From: Sporosarcina sp. FSL K6-1508
Lineage (GTDB): Bacteria; Bacillota; Bacilli; Bacillales_A; Planococcaceae
NCBI RefSeq assembly: GCF_038007465.1
Contig: NZ_JBBOXF010000001.1
Coordinates: 3,421,001-3,485,000 of the forward strand
Reading direction: 5' to 3'
Length of the DNA stretch: 64,000 nucleotides
Position numbers and translations under genes: made by a program
Notes under the pieces: model-generated
Database searches by the model: none
Told to the model about the DNA's origin: nothing
The model's input: only the letters and a program-made list of their open reading frames with translations
In this document: in pieces, positions 53,669 to 62,313 of the stretch
How the letters are laid out: each line of letters starts with the position of its first letter
How positions within the stretch are numbered: the stretch's first letter is position 1

Positions 53669-54925
53669 ATGGCAAGGTTTTTCCATATTCTTATTAGCTT
53701 ATGCTTGATTTTTCCATCCTTTATTACTTCGGAAGCAAATGCGTCAAGTATAAAAGTAGCGTTTATTAGAGATGGCTATTTATGGATTAAAATCGACGAA
53801 AAAGAGCAAGTACTCACGGATGAAAAAGCAATATACCCTTACCCGCCACTTTGGTCTTTCGATGGAAATATGATTCTTTATCAAAAAAAAGTCGTGGAAT
53901 TAGTAAATGAACATAAGCGGATCTCAAATCAATTGTGGGTTTATGACTTGGAAACAAAAAAGCATTTAAAAATTTTTCATGACGGATTAAACCCTAAATG
54001 GTCTCCAACTGAAAATATTGTCTCTTTTAGCGATAACGGTGTATTGAATATATCTGATTTAAAAACATTCTATAATATCGCTTTGGGGGTAAATGATTAT
54101 GAGTGGCAGCCGGACGGAAAGGGCTTCATCGTCTCTTCAAGTGCTTCGCTTCGACCGGATGGATGGACTAACCCTGTCCTTTACACGATATCAATAGCAA
54201 ATGGCTATCAAAACATCAGAGATTTAACGAACAATGTGACAAAGTTCTTTGTGATTCCAAACGAGGTAGTGAAAGGTGACGTGAAAGTTCCTTCGATAAA
54301 TGCAGAATCATTTTCCTATTCTCCAGATAAACAGTGGATTTCCTTTATCGTGACTCCAACGGCATCTCTAGCGATGGACAGTGATATGCTTTGTGTGATT
54401 TCTATAGACGGAAAAAAATTTGAAGTTTTAGATGAAGTCATCTGGGAATTCACACCGAAATGGGCTTATAATGAAAACTTACTCGGTTATATTGCCGGCG
54501 GCGGAAGAATTGTTTTAGGTTTTAAAAATAAAAATCTAAAAGTAAAGGAAATTCCAGCTTACCACGCAGTAAATCTAACCCCAAAAAAATATTCGGAAAT
54601 GGATTTTTCATGGGTGAACGACAGTTCGCTTATCGTTTCAAGAGTAAAGGAAAGTGAATGGTCAAACGATGCTGGGAAACGTCCAAAAGCTTCATTATAC
54701 TTTTTAGCACTAACGGGTCAAAAACAACTAAAAATAACGATGCCGCCCAAAGACAAAGGCGATTATAAACCCGTTTTTTTCCCTTCAATCAATAAAATTA
54801 CTTGGATACGAAAAAGCGATTTTGCTTCAGCCAAAGGCGATTTATGGGTGGCTGATCCCAATGGTGAGGATGCAAAAATATGGATACATGATATAGGCCT
54901 GTACACCTTTTTCCCATCACAGTAA
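53669..54925 (+). CDS. Secreted TolB-like beta-propeller protein
   Basis: A 418-residue exported protein. Signal peptide MARFFHILISLCLIFPSFIT ends near ANA-S. The mature part has repeated PD40/WD40-type blades: PPLWSFDGNMILYQKK, LNPKWSPTENIVSFSD, DYEWQPDGKGFIVSSS, FSYSPDKQWISFIVTP, PKWAYNENLLGYIAGG, MDFSWVNDSSLIVSRV and WVADPNGEDAKIW. Such propellers bind partners or sugars; no enzyme motif is seen. ATG behind AAGAGGTGA. TGAATC and CATACCT 16 bp apart upstream (about 53598-53625) weakly resemble a forespore promoter. Confidence 0.75.
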   Translation: MARFFHILISLCLIFPSFITSEANASSIKVAFIRDGYLWIKIDEKEQVLTDEKAIYPYPPLWSFDGNMILYQKKVVELVNEHKRISNQLWVYDLETKKHLKIFHDGLNPKWSPTENIVSFSDNGVLNISDLKTFYNIALGVNDYEWQPDGKGFIVSSSASLRPDGWTNPVLYTISIANGYQNIRDLTNNVTKFFVIPNEVVKGDVKVPSINAESFSYSPDKQWISFIVTPTASLAMDSDMLCVISIDGKKFEVLDEVIWEFTPKWAYNENLLGYIAGGGRIVLGFKNKNLKVKEIPAYHAVNLTPKKYSEMDFSWVNDSSLIVSRVKESEWSNDAGKRPKASLYFLALTGQKQLKITMPPKDKGDYKPVFFPSINKITWIRKSDFASAKGDLWVADPNGEDAKIWIHDIGLYTFFPSQ

Positions 54926-54940
54926 TCTGTTATTAGTAGA

Positions 54941-54982
54941 AACAAGCCGTCTTCCCTGATTGGGAGCAGATGGCTTGTTTTA
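54941..54982 (+). terminator. Terminator of the TolB-like gene
   Basis: AACAAGCC (54941-54948) pairs with GGCTTGTT (54972-54979), with inner TTCCC/GGGAG pairing, followed by TTTTAG. Confidence 0.7.
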
Positions 54983-55088
54983 GTACTTACCATGAAATTG
55001 TGATTCTTCCCTAACAGTAGCAACTATTATCTTCAAATTTTACTAGTTATGATTTTTTCACAATCATCATAGTCTCGATGGCACATAC

Positions 55089-55886
55089 TTACTTTTCGTC
55101 CACCAAAAGTCCACGGTCAATTGCTACATACAAGAGCCCGATTGCATCAGAATCTGTCAATGTTCCCTTTACTAACTTTTCATGCCATATCGGGGATAAT
55201 GGGTCATCTGCCATCTTTTCAAGCTTCTTTAAAACGGCACTTGTCGAATTGATAAGTGACTGCGATGATGGTTTATACAATTTATGTGCTCCTTCCTTGA
55301 GGGCTAATGTTGGACTAGTTATCGGCTGCAATTTAAAGAATGTAGCCAATCCTTCCGCAATAGCTTCTCCTTGGGCTTTCAAGTATTGATTGTCTCGTAA
55401 CTTTATTATGTCACCTGTAGAATCCATAAATCCCCCCTCTGTTAAGATTGCCGGCATAGCAGATTCACGCAGAACGTGGAAGTTCGCCCGCTTCATACCC
55501 CGATCACTTATCCCCATCGCCATAACAATCCGTGGATGTATAGCACCTGCAATTTCAATTGATTTCGGATTTGCTTTTGGGTTGTCCATTGTATAGGTTT
55601 CAATACCGCTATGGTTCCCCCATTTATTTGCTAAGGCATTATGGTGGATAGATGCATATACATCCGCTTTCCATTTATTAGCAAGGCTCGTGCGTGTTTT
55701 AAGTGGTACATCTGTTTTCCCGGTCGGATCATCCACACGAAGAATTTCCACATCTTTGTATGTTTTTAATTTAGCTATGGCGTATTTAGCTACTTTATTA
55801 TTAAATGACCACTCTCTTTCATCATCAGGAGAACGTTTACCTGGCGTATTCAATCCATGTCCCGCATCGATTACGATTTTCACCAT
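55089..55886 (-). CDS. N-acetylmuramoyl-L-alanine amidase (Amidase_3)
   Basis: A 265-residue zinc amidase that cuts the bond between muramic acid and the peptide stem. The first block KIVIDAGHGLNTPGK has the zinc His; SIHHNALANKW has the second His pair and EGGFMDSTGD the catalytic Glu. There is no signal peptide, so it acts after mother cell lysis (as CwlC) or is a phage-type endolysin. The C-terminal 90 residues (KLYKPSSQSLINSTSAVLKK, IGLLYVAIDRGLLV) form a helical domain seen in phage lysins such as XlyA relatives. ATG 55886 behind AAGGAGGTG. No holin or other phage gene is nearby. Confidence 0.88.
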   Translation of the reverse strand: MVKIVIDAGHGLNTPGKRSPDDEREWSFNNKVAKYAIAKLKTYKDVEILRVDDPTGKTDVPLKTRTSLANKWKADVYASIHHNALANKWGNHSGIETYTMDNPKANPKSIEIAGAIHPRIVMAMGISDRGMKRANFHVLRESAMPAILTEGGFMDSTGDIIKLRDNQYLKAQGEAIAEGLATFFKLQPITSPTLALKEGAHKLYKPSSQSLINSTSAVLKKLEKMADDPLSPIWHEKLVKGTLTDSDAIGLLYVAIDRGLLVDEK

Positions 55887-56066
55887 TTGTGACACCTCCT
55901 TATCGTGTCCTATTAAAAAGTACTGGTTATTTTTAAATTGCCGCGGAAATCTAAAGTACCTTTCTATCTATACTATTCACCCTGCGTTTTTGGATGGCGG
56001 CACTTGTCCACTTTCAGACAAATAAGTAAAGGTCACGCTAAATTCGAACATTTTAAAGTGTCCAAT

Positions 56067-56513
56067 TCATTTCATTTCTTTTTTTAGCTTCGCACTGTTA
56101 AATGGCAATCCTAATTGTTTTCTGTAAAAGTTGAAATTAAGTTCAACATGGTGCAATAACAGCTTATTTTTATCAAATAACTTTAAACTTTCTTCGTAGT
56201 GTTCCCATCTGATGTCTTTTTTTATGGCCCAAATAATTGAATCTAAATCAGGATCTACTAACTCATAGTTTCCCTTGATCACTTCTTCAATTTCAAAAAA
56301 AGCTTCTTTTGTAATGCCATCATACCCATCTCCTGGCACTACGGCCGCTACTAGTATTTTTAATAATGGTGTGTACACTTTTCTTAAAATTTCTGTTTTA
56401 TATTTAACAGCTTCGTTTCGTAACTCTTTCATTATTTGAAAATGATAATTAAAAAAGCTTGTGATGACGATTGTAATTGAAGAACTGATCAATGCGATGA
56501 TGACTTCTCTCAT
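56067..56513 (-). CDS. Membrane-anchored helical protein of unknown function
   Basis: A 148-residue protein with an N-terminal membrane segment (VIIALISSSITIVITSFF) and a long helical cytoplasmic part (FQIMKELRNEAVKYKTEILR, KEAFFEIEEVIKGNYELVDP). No catalytic motif. ATG 56513 behind GGGAGAGA is the best start; the in-frame extension upstream overlaps the MFS terminator. It converges on nothing and precedes the amidase on the same strand; a link is not shown. Unknown function. Confidence 0.6.
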   Translation of the reverse strand: MREVIIALISSSITIVITSFFNYHFQIMKELRNEAVKYKTEILRKVYTPLLKILVAAVVPGDGYDGITKEAFFEIEEVIKGNYELVDPDLDSIIWAIKKDIRWEHYEESLKLFDKNKLLLHHVELNFNFYRKQLGLPFNSAKLKKEMK

Positions 56514-56601
56514 TGTTCTCTCTCCCACACCTCTATTCAACGGATATATCATTATATTCAGATGGCATAAGAAGGTGTGTGTAATCTGCTGGAGTTTTTT
56601 C

Positions 56602-56634
56602 AAAAAAAGCCGCTTACCCATTTGGATAAGCGGC
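56602..56634 (-). terminator. Terminator of the Bcr/CflA gene
   Basis: GCCGCTTA (56609-56616) pairs with TAAGCGGC (56627-56634), with inner pairs after one mismatch; the minus strand ends in seven T residues. Confidence 0.85.
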
Positions 56635-56640
56635 CGTATA

Positions 56641-57846
56641 TTAGTTTTTTTCGACTTTGCCCCTTGAGAGTCCGAAGTATGCCAAGACTGCAATGAAAGC
56701 TGAAGCGAAGATAATGGCACCCATTGGAATTGCGGTCTCTTCCCCAGCAATACCTACAAGAGGTGCTGTTATTGCTCCTAAAATGAAAGGCAATAGTCCA
56801 AGTAATGCCGATGCACTTCCAGCAATATGGCCTTGCTTTTCCATCGCGAGTGAAAAAGATGATGTCGAAATGACGCCAATCGAAGCAACGAAGAAGAAGA
56901 TAGGAACAACGATGGTAATAAGCGGCCCATTCAGTAACACAGCAATCAGCAGCAATGCGCCTGAAGTGATAGAGATGAACAAACCCGATTCTAAAAATCG
57001 TTTTTCTGAGACAACACCTGTTAAGCGTCCCACTACCTGAGTCCCAATAATAAGTCCAACTCCATTCATACCGAATAATATGCTGAATGTCTGTGGTGAA
57101 ACGCCGTATATATTTTGATAAACGAAAGGTGTTCCTGCGACATAAGCAAAAATACCGGCCATGATGAAACCTTGGGCAAGCGCATACCCCATGAATTCCC
57201 TACTTTTAAGCAGCGAGAGAAAGTTTTTTAATGTATGAGAGAGTTTACTCGGCACGCGCATTTGTTCCGGCAATGTTTCATCCATTCTCCAAAGGACAAT
57301 GACAAATAGCAAAAAGCCGATTGCGCTTAAGACTGCAAATACCCCAGTCCACTCAGTAAACGCGAGGATACCTCCCCCAAGAACAGGTGCGAGAATTGGT
57401 GCTAAGTTATTAATCAGCATGAGTAAAGCGAAAAACTTCGTCAATTCCCGTCCACTATATAAATCTCGGACAACAGCCCTTGAAATAACGATACCTGCGG
57501 CCGCAGCAAATCCCTGCAAGAAACGAGCGGCAATGAAGAACCCGATATTCGGGGAAAATACACATAAGAGTGATGCGACGAAATAGGCAATAAGTGCAAT
57601 AAGCAAGGGCTTTTTCCGTCCATGGACATCACTCATGGGGCCAAGAATAAGTTGACCTAATCCGATCCCTAACAGACAGGCAGTTAAACTAACCTGCACA
57701 AAGGTAGCTGTGGTGCCGAAAGCTTCTACGATTGTGGGGAATGAAGGCAAATACATATCAATTGTTAAGGGGCCCATCGCTGCTAGTGCTCCAAGAAGTA
57801 ATGCAAATCGTATTCGTTTATTACCTTTAAGTGGTCCCATGTTCAC
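56641..57846 (-). CDS. Bcr/CflA family drug exporter (MFS)
   Basis: A 401-residue transporter with 12 predicted membrane segments. Marks: GALAAMGPLTIDMYLPSFPT, the motif A-like GPMSDVHGRKKPLLIALI, RFLQGFAAAAGIVISRAVVR, and NNLAPILAPVLGGGILAF, all typical of the Bcr/CflA branch that exports bicyclomycin and chloramphenicol-type drugs. GTG 57846 follows AGAAAGG; the ATG two codons later is possible. Monocistronic. The true substrate is unknown. Confidence 0.9.
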   Translation of the reverse strand: MNMGPLKGNKRIRFALLLGALAAMGPLTIDMYLPSFPTIVEAFGTTATFVQVSLTACLLGIGLGQLILGPMSDVHGRKKPLLIALIAYFVASLLCVFSPNIGFFIAARFLQGFAAAAGIVISRAVVRDLYSGRELTKFFALLMLINNLAPILAPVLGGGILAFTEWTGVFAVLSAIGFLLFVIVLWRMDETLPEQMRVPSKLSHTLKNFLSLLKSREFMGYALAQGFIMAGIFAYVAGTPFVYQNIYGVSPQTFSILFGMNGVGLIIGTQVVGRLTGVVSEKRFLESGLFISITSGALLLIAVLLNGPLITIVVPIFFFVASIGVISTSSFSLAMEKQGHIAGSASALLGLLPFILGAITAPLVGIAGEETAIPMGAIIFASAFIAVLAYFGLSRGKVEKN

Positions 57847-58018
57847 TAACGACCTTTCTATGAATGAAAATAGTGCGTATGTATGTGATAAACTCGCAAA
57901 AAAAAAGAATCACAAGTATCCTACTATATCACCAAATAGCTAAAGATAAAAGAGGGATGATTCGGAACGCTAAGCAATGTTAAAAATTATACCTATCATT
58001 TGATAATTTCAATTAGCT

Positions 58019-58106
58019 GTGGCGCTCTTTGCTTGGAAAGGAAGCAGTCCAATCCTTCCAAGCTGGATTGCTTATGACCCAAGCGGCTGGCGCCTGAAGT
58101 CTGGAC
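58019..58106 (-). repeat. Palindromic intergenic repeat, copy 3
   Basis: On the minus strand it starts GTCCAGACTTCAGGCGCCAG, contains TTGGAAGGATTGGACTGC with partner TTCCTTTCCAA, and ends AAAGAGCGCCAC. It lies in the 368-base gap between the Bcr/CflA gene and the cvfC terminator; the remainder of that gap (57847-58018) holds no gene, only the exporter's leader. Confidence 0.55.
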
Positions 58107-58143
58107 AGAGCTCCAACTCAAAATAATATGTTTTCCCTTTTTA

Positions 58144-58189
58144 AAAAACGTTAGTGGAGTGTAAGTCTTTCACATCCACTAACGTTTTT
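58144..58189 (-). terminator. Terminator of cvfC/ypgR
   Basis: AAAAACGTTAGTGGA (58144-58158) pairs with 58175-58189 over 15 bp, with further GTG/CAC pairing in the loop; T residues follow on the minus strand. Confidence 0.85.
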
Positions 58190-58214
58190 ATTTTTGATAA
58201 TCAGACTTGTTACA

Positions 58215-59345
58215 TTATTCTTGTGAACCTGTACGTGCTTTCGTCATTTGTTTCCAAACAGAACCTTGGGCTTCTTCGCCTTCAGAAATTCTTGCTATTG
58301 CCATACGGACTTGAAGTTTGACTTCAAACTCCGGATCATCTTCCGCTGCCTTTAAAGCAGGAAGCGCCTTTTCAGTTCCAGTTTCGTATAAGAACATAGC
58401 TGCACGCCAGCGTACCAGTTTGTTCTTATCCATCAAAATTTCGATTGCTGCCTGTTCGAACCCCTCAAAACCCAGGTCACTCATGCAGTCTCCGGCTGTA
58501 CGGCGAACTGCCCAGCTTTTATCTTTCAATGCTTTTTCTACATATGGAATGACAGCGGCGTCTTCGATCATACCAAGATAAACCGTTGCAAGGCGTCGGA
58601 TTGACATCTTTTCATCGTCAAGTGCACGCTCAAGGAGCGGCACATCTGACATGTCCGGATCAGGGATTTGATCTAGCAGTTGGAATCTAGTTTCCCATTG
58701 ATCCACCGAAAACTCTTCCAAAGAAATCTTTCTTCCGCGCTGGATACCTTCACTTTGTCCTTCATTTGCCTGACGGATAATGCCTTGCAAGCGTTCTTCT
58801 GGATACGCCGCTTCAATTTCCTGTATCACGGTCTCACCGATTTCAACTTTTTCTCCGTAACGAATGCCATAATCTGCCCATTTACGAAGCAAGATATAAT
58901 TTTCCACTTCACGTCCATGGACATTTTCCATCGCCTGCGTAAAGCGTTCACTTAGGCCAAATCGTTCTTCAGAAATACTATCAAATACCTTCACTTGAAG
59001 AGGGATATCTTTGTAGGTTTGAACGTGTACGTAAACTTCCCCGTAGCTATCGTCAAACTCATTTGTAGTTTCTGTCTGTGTACTTTGCTCTTCATTAAAA
59101 ACGGCTTGGACGTCTGCAAGAATGGATTCCCACGCGACATTGCCAATTCGCTCGACTGCCATGAAGTTCATGACATGATAAATTCCTTTTACGCCATTAA
59201 TACTCAATAATGCTGAGGCTGGATAGGATGCTGTTTCCGCGTCGTTTTTTTTATAATTATGACTAGTACCTTTAGGTAACTCCGTGTCGAGTACAATTTT
59301 CATGGAGTTGGGACTTGGTGTCGGTTCAATTGTTACTATTTTCAA
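58215..59345 (-). CDS. CvfC/YpgR family protein (NifU N-domain and HEAT repeats)
   Basis: A 376-residue cytosolic protein. The N-terminal part, MKIVTIEPTPSPNSMKIVLD through GIYHVMNFMAVERI, is the NfuN/scaffold-like domain; the second half is HEAT repeats (ERALDDEKMSIRRLATVYLG, EKALKDKSWAVRRTAGDCMS, AAEDDPEFEVKLQVRMAIAR). The family is called conserved virulence factor C in Staphylococcus and YpgR in Bacillus; the biochemical role is unclear. TTG start 59345 behind AAGGGGA. It follows yfmR by 15 bases and is probably co-transcribed with it. Confidence 0.88.
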   Translation of the reverse strand: MKIVTIEPTPSPNSMKIVLDTELPKGTSHNYKKNDAETASYPASALLSINGVKGIYHVMNFMAVERIGNVAWESILADVQAVFNEEQSTQTETTNEFDDSYGEVYVHVQTYKDIPLQVKVFDSISEERFGLSERFTQAMENVHGREVENYILLRKWADYGIRYGEKVEIGETVIQEIEAAYPEERLQGIIRQANEGQSEGIQRGRKISLEEFSVDQWETRFQLLDQIPDPDMSDVPLLERALDDEKMSIRRLATVYLGMIEDAAVIPYVEKALKDKSWAVRRTAGDCMSDLGFEGFEQAAIEILMDKNKLVRWRAAMFLYETGTEKALPALKAAEDDPEFEVKLQVRMAIARISEGEEAQGSVWKQMTKARTGSQE

Positions 59346-59360
59346 GTGTATTTTCCCCTT

Positions 59361-61244
59361 TCATTGGGACTTATTCAATTCTTGTAAAAAAGACCAGCGT
59401 TCAATAAGTGTTTCGTATTTACTATTTACCTCGTCAAGTGTTGCCGTAAGTTCCCTCAGTTTATCGTAATCGGAGCCGGTAGATGCCATTTCTGCTTCCG
59501 TCGATTCAATCAGTTTTTCTACTTTTTCGATGTCCGACTCAATTGTTTCGTATTCTTTCTTTTCAGCATAGGACATTTTCTTTTTTTGTTCCTGTTGAAC
59601 TGGCTTTTCTATTGCAACGATTGGCTCGTGAACCAATTTTTCTTTAGGCACATAGGTTTCAAGGAAATCAGAATAAATACCAAACCAGGTGTCTATATCG
59701 CCTGAGCCATCCATCACCCATAGTTTTGTCGACGTGCGATCTAAAAAGAACCGATCATGGGAGATTGTGATGACAACGCCTGGGAATGTATCAATGAACG
59801 TTTCAAGAACAGAAAGGGTCTCAAGGTCGAGATCGTTAGTCGGTTCATCTAACAGCATGACGTTTGGTTGCTCCATTAGCAGTTTCAATAAATAAAGTCT
59901 TTTGCGCTCACCGCCTGATAATTTACCAATAGGTGTCCCGTGTGCTTGTGTAGGAAATAAAAAACGCTCCAACATTTGAGAAGCTGAAATGCGAACACCA
60001 TCAGCATCTTCAATATCATTCGACGTATCTCGAATATATTCGATAATTCGTTTTTTCTCATCCATTATTGGTGTGTGCTGTTGGAAATGGGCTATCTTAA
60101 CTGTAGTTCCTTTGTCGATATATCCGCTATCCGGTTCGCTCTCTCCAGAAAACATATTCAATAACGTTGTTTTGCCTGCTCCGTTAGGTCCAACAACTGC
60201 TATGCGATCACCTGATTGTAGAATGCATGAGAAATCATCAATAACTTTTCTGCCGCCGAACGACTTCGAAATGCCAACCGCCTCAATTACTTTCTTACCC
60301 AGTCGTGTCGACTTAAGCGCGACGTCCATTTCTCCACCCGTGTCTTCTTTTTTAACTTTCTCCGCTAGTTCATCAAAGCGGCCAATCCGTGCTTTTTGCT
60401 TTGTCGATCTCGCTTTCGCACCTCGTCTGATCCATTTCAATTCAGACCGGTATCGATTGCGTAGCTTATCATCCGACGCCGCAGCCATTTCTGCGCGAAT
60501 GGCTTTCGATTCAAGATAATTTCCGTAATTACCTGTATGTGAATATAATGTTTTATCTGCAAGTTCATAGATATTGGTAGATAATTCATCTAAAAAGTAA
60601 CGGTCATGGGTAACAAAGATAACCGCTCCTTGTTCATTTTTCAAGTAGTCCGACAGCCACATAATTGAATCTACATCGAGATGGTTTGTCGGTTCATCCA
60701 GCAACAAGAGATCAGCAGGCTCAATCAGTACTTTTGCAAGTGTAACCCGTTTTTTCTGTCCGCCTGAAAGCTCGCCCATCTTCTTATCAAACGTTTCAAT
60801 GCCAAGTTTCGATAAAATCGTCCTTGCTTTTGAGTTTATATCCCAACCGGATAGATCGTCCATCTGGTTTTGAAATTTCGAGTATTGGTCCTGATTTAGT
60901 GTAGACTCCGGATTTGCTGAAAGTGCTTGAAGTGCGTTTTCATACTCCAAGTTGACCTTGATAATCGGGGCATCACTCATGAACACCGTTTCCATCACTG
61001 TAAGTTCTGGGTCGACTTCAGGTTCTTGAGGCAAATAAACAATCCGGTATCTATTCGGATGATCGGTCGAAATCGAATCTGCTTCTTCGATTCCTGCGAT
61101 GATCGATAACAACGTCGACTTACCTGTTCCATTGATGCCGAGCAAGCCGACTTTCTCACCGCTCACGACCGTAAACGCTATATTTTTGAACAATGTTTTC
61201 TCCCCAACGGTCTTCGTAAGGTTTTCTATAATCAATTGACTCAT
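59361..61244 (-). CDS. yfmR: ABC-F ATPase, YfmR/Uup type
   Basis: A 627-residue soluble ABC-F protein. Domain 1: Walker A GINGTGKSTL, signature LSGGQKKRVTLAK, Walker B LLLLDEPTNHLDV. Domain 2: GPNGAGKTTL, LSGGERKRLYLL, VMLLDEPTNDLDL. The C-terminal part (about 530-627, KKMSYAEKKEYETIESDIEK) is a DNA/RNA-binding coiled coil as in Uup. YfmR in B. subtilis helps ribosomes at hard-to-translate stretches such as polyproline. ATG 61244 behind GGAAGTG. Length matches YfmR (about 629). Confidence 0.9.
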   Translation of the reverse strand: MSQLIIENLTKTVGEKTLFKNIAFTVVSGEKVGLLGINGTGKSTLLSIIAGIEEADSISTDHPNRYRIVYLPQEPEVDPELTVMETVFMSDAPIIKVNLEYENALQALSANPESTLNQDQYSKFQNQMDDLSGWDINSKARTILSKLGIETFDKKMGELSGGQKKRVTLAKVLIEPADLLLLDEPTNHLDVDSIMWLSDYLKNEQGAVIFVTHDRYFLDELSTNIYELADKTLYSHTGNYGNYLESKAIRAEMAAASDDKLRNRYRSELKWIRRGAKARSTKQKARIGRFDELAEKVKKEDTGGEMDVALKSTRLGKKVIEAVGISKSFGGRKVIDDFSCILQSGDRIAVVGPNGAGKTTLLNMFSGESEPDSGYIDKGTTVKIAHFQQHTPIMDEKKRIIEYIRDTSNDIEDADGVRISASQMLERFLFPTQAHGTPIGKLSGGERKRLYLLKLLMEQPNVMLLDEPTNDLDLETLSVLETFIDTFPGVVITISHDRFFLDRTSTKLWVMDGSGDIDTWFGIYSDFLETYVPKEKLVHEPIVAIEKPVQQEQKKKMSYAEKKEYETIESDIEKVEKLIESTEAEMASTGSDYDKLRELTATLDEVNSKYETLIERWSFLQELNKSQ

Positions 61245-61325
61245 GACAACACTTCCATTTCTAATGTCTACCTCGTACTATCATAGCCGATTTAGCATGC
61301 TTTTTAAAAGGGTATTGTACTATCC

Positions 61326-61359
61326 ATGCAACTTAACATAAGAAAAATGCATGTTACAT
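61326..61359 (+). promoter_or_regulatory. Direct repeats, candidate LytTR binding site
   Basis: ATGCAACTTAACAT (61326-61339) and ATGCATGTTACAT (61347-61359) are direct repeats 21 bp apart, two helical turns, upstream of the LytTR gene. LytTR proteins bind pairs of direct repeats with that spacing. No clear -10/-35 pair was assigned beside it. Confidence 0.5.
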
Positions 61360-61439
61360 GAGAAGTATTGTTTCAAAACCCACAAAATGGTACGATTCCA
61401 TCAATCGTCTTTCCGCTAAAGGATGTGGTCATTATTCAT

Positions 61440-61883
61440 TTGAAGGTTCATGAATCAGAAGAATACAACGAAGTTGAAGTCATTATAAACTGTCGACAAA
61501 TCGATGACCGGCTTAGACGGTTAATCGAACAAATAAAACAAATGACAACCTCAATAACCGGGACAAAAGATGGGCGAACATATTCCCTTCCTATCGATGG
61601 CGCATATTATATCGAATCCATCGATAATCGTTCTTTTCTTTACAATGAAAAAGACGTCTACGAAACTGATTTAAAACTGTATGAGATTGAGAAGATGTTG
61701 ACAGGAACTCATTTTATCCGCATTAGTAAAAACTTAATTGTGAATACGTTGCACATTGAAAGCGTCCGAGCTTTGTTCAATGGAAAGTTTGAAGCCACTT
61801 TGACGAATGGAGAACTAGTAATTGTAAATAGACATTACGTTAAGTCCTTCAAAGAAAAGTTTATATTGCGGGGTGGAAATTAA
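61440..61883 (+). CDS. LytTR-family DNA-binding regulator
   Basis: A protein of about 147 residues with a LytTR domain and no receiver domain: GRTYSLPIDGAYYIESIDNR, EKDVYETDLKLYEIEKML, HFIRISKNLIVNTLHIESVR and VIVNRHYVKSFKEKF. The N-terminal helix matches stand-alone LytTR regulators that are followed by a DUF3021 gene, as here. The start is uncertain: TTG 61440 suits the family N-terminus, but AAAGGA at 61418-61423 is 16 bases away; ATT codons at 61431 and 61434 are at better spacing; an upstream in-frame TTG at 61368 would add 24 residues. It likely controls this operon. Confidence 0.8.
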   Translation: MKVHESEEYNEVEVIINCRQIDDRLRRLIEQIKQMTTSITGTKDGRTYSLPIDGAYYIESIDNRSFLYNEKDVYETDLKLYEIEKMLTGTHFIRISKNLIVNTLHIESVRALFNGKFEATLTNGELVIVNRHYVKSFKEKFILRGGN

Positions 61884-61884
61884 T

Positions 61885-62313
61885 ATGGATGGATTCAAAC
61901 ATTATATTTCAACAGGTTGTATTTCGTTTACATTCAGTTGTATCTTCTATTTTTCATTTAGTTTCTTGAATTTATTTCCACCTATGGATGAACGAATGGT
62001 CGTCAATATGTTGGTTATCTCAATTGGCATCATGTGTTTAATTTTCGTTACACATTTGTTGCCCATCCGAAACTTTTTGCTGTTCCGATTACTTGAATTT
62101 GTTGACGTTATAATTGTTCTACTAGTAGCCGGCTTCGTTTTCGACATGTTTCCATTCAGTTGGTCTACTCTAGCATTTGTTGTCATAATTGGTTTCCTGA
62201 CGTATATCGTGGTAATTTTTATGATTTTTATGGGCAATCAATCCAGTGCAGTGCAAATAAATTCCGTTATTGCGCGTGGAAAAAGGAGTGATTTAAATAA
62301 ACAAGATAATTGA
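61885..62313 (+). CDS. DUF3021 membrane protein
   Basis: A 142-residue integral membrane protein with four spans: YISTGCISFTFSCIFYFSFS, MLVISIGIMCLIFVTHLL, FVDVIIVLLVAGFVFDMF and TLAFVVIIGFLTYIVVIFMI. DUF3021 proteins are encoded after stand-alone LytTR regulators in Firmicutes and may inhibit them, by analogy with LytTR regulatory systems. ATG 61885 behind GGGGTGG; the in-frame GTG at 61873 lies in that site. It overlaps the ABC gene if that starts at 62297. Confidence 0.82.
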   Translation: MDGFKHYISTGCISFTFSCIFYFSFSFLNLFPPMDERMVVNMLVISIGIMCLIFVTHLLPIRNFLLFRLLEFVDVIIVLLVAGFVFDMFPFSWSTLAFVVIIGFLTYIVVIFMIFMGNQSSAVQINSVIARGKRSDLNKQDN

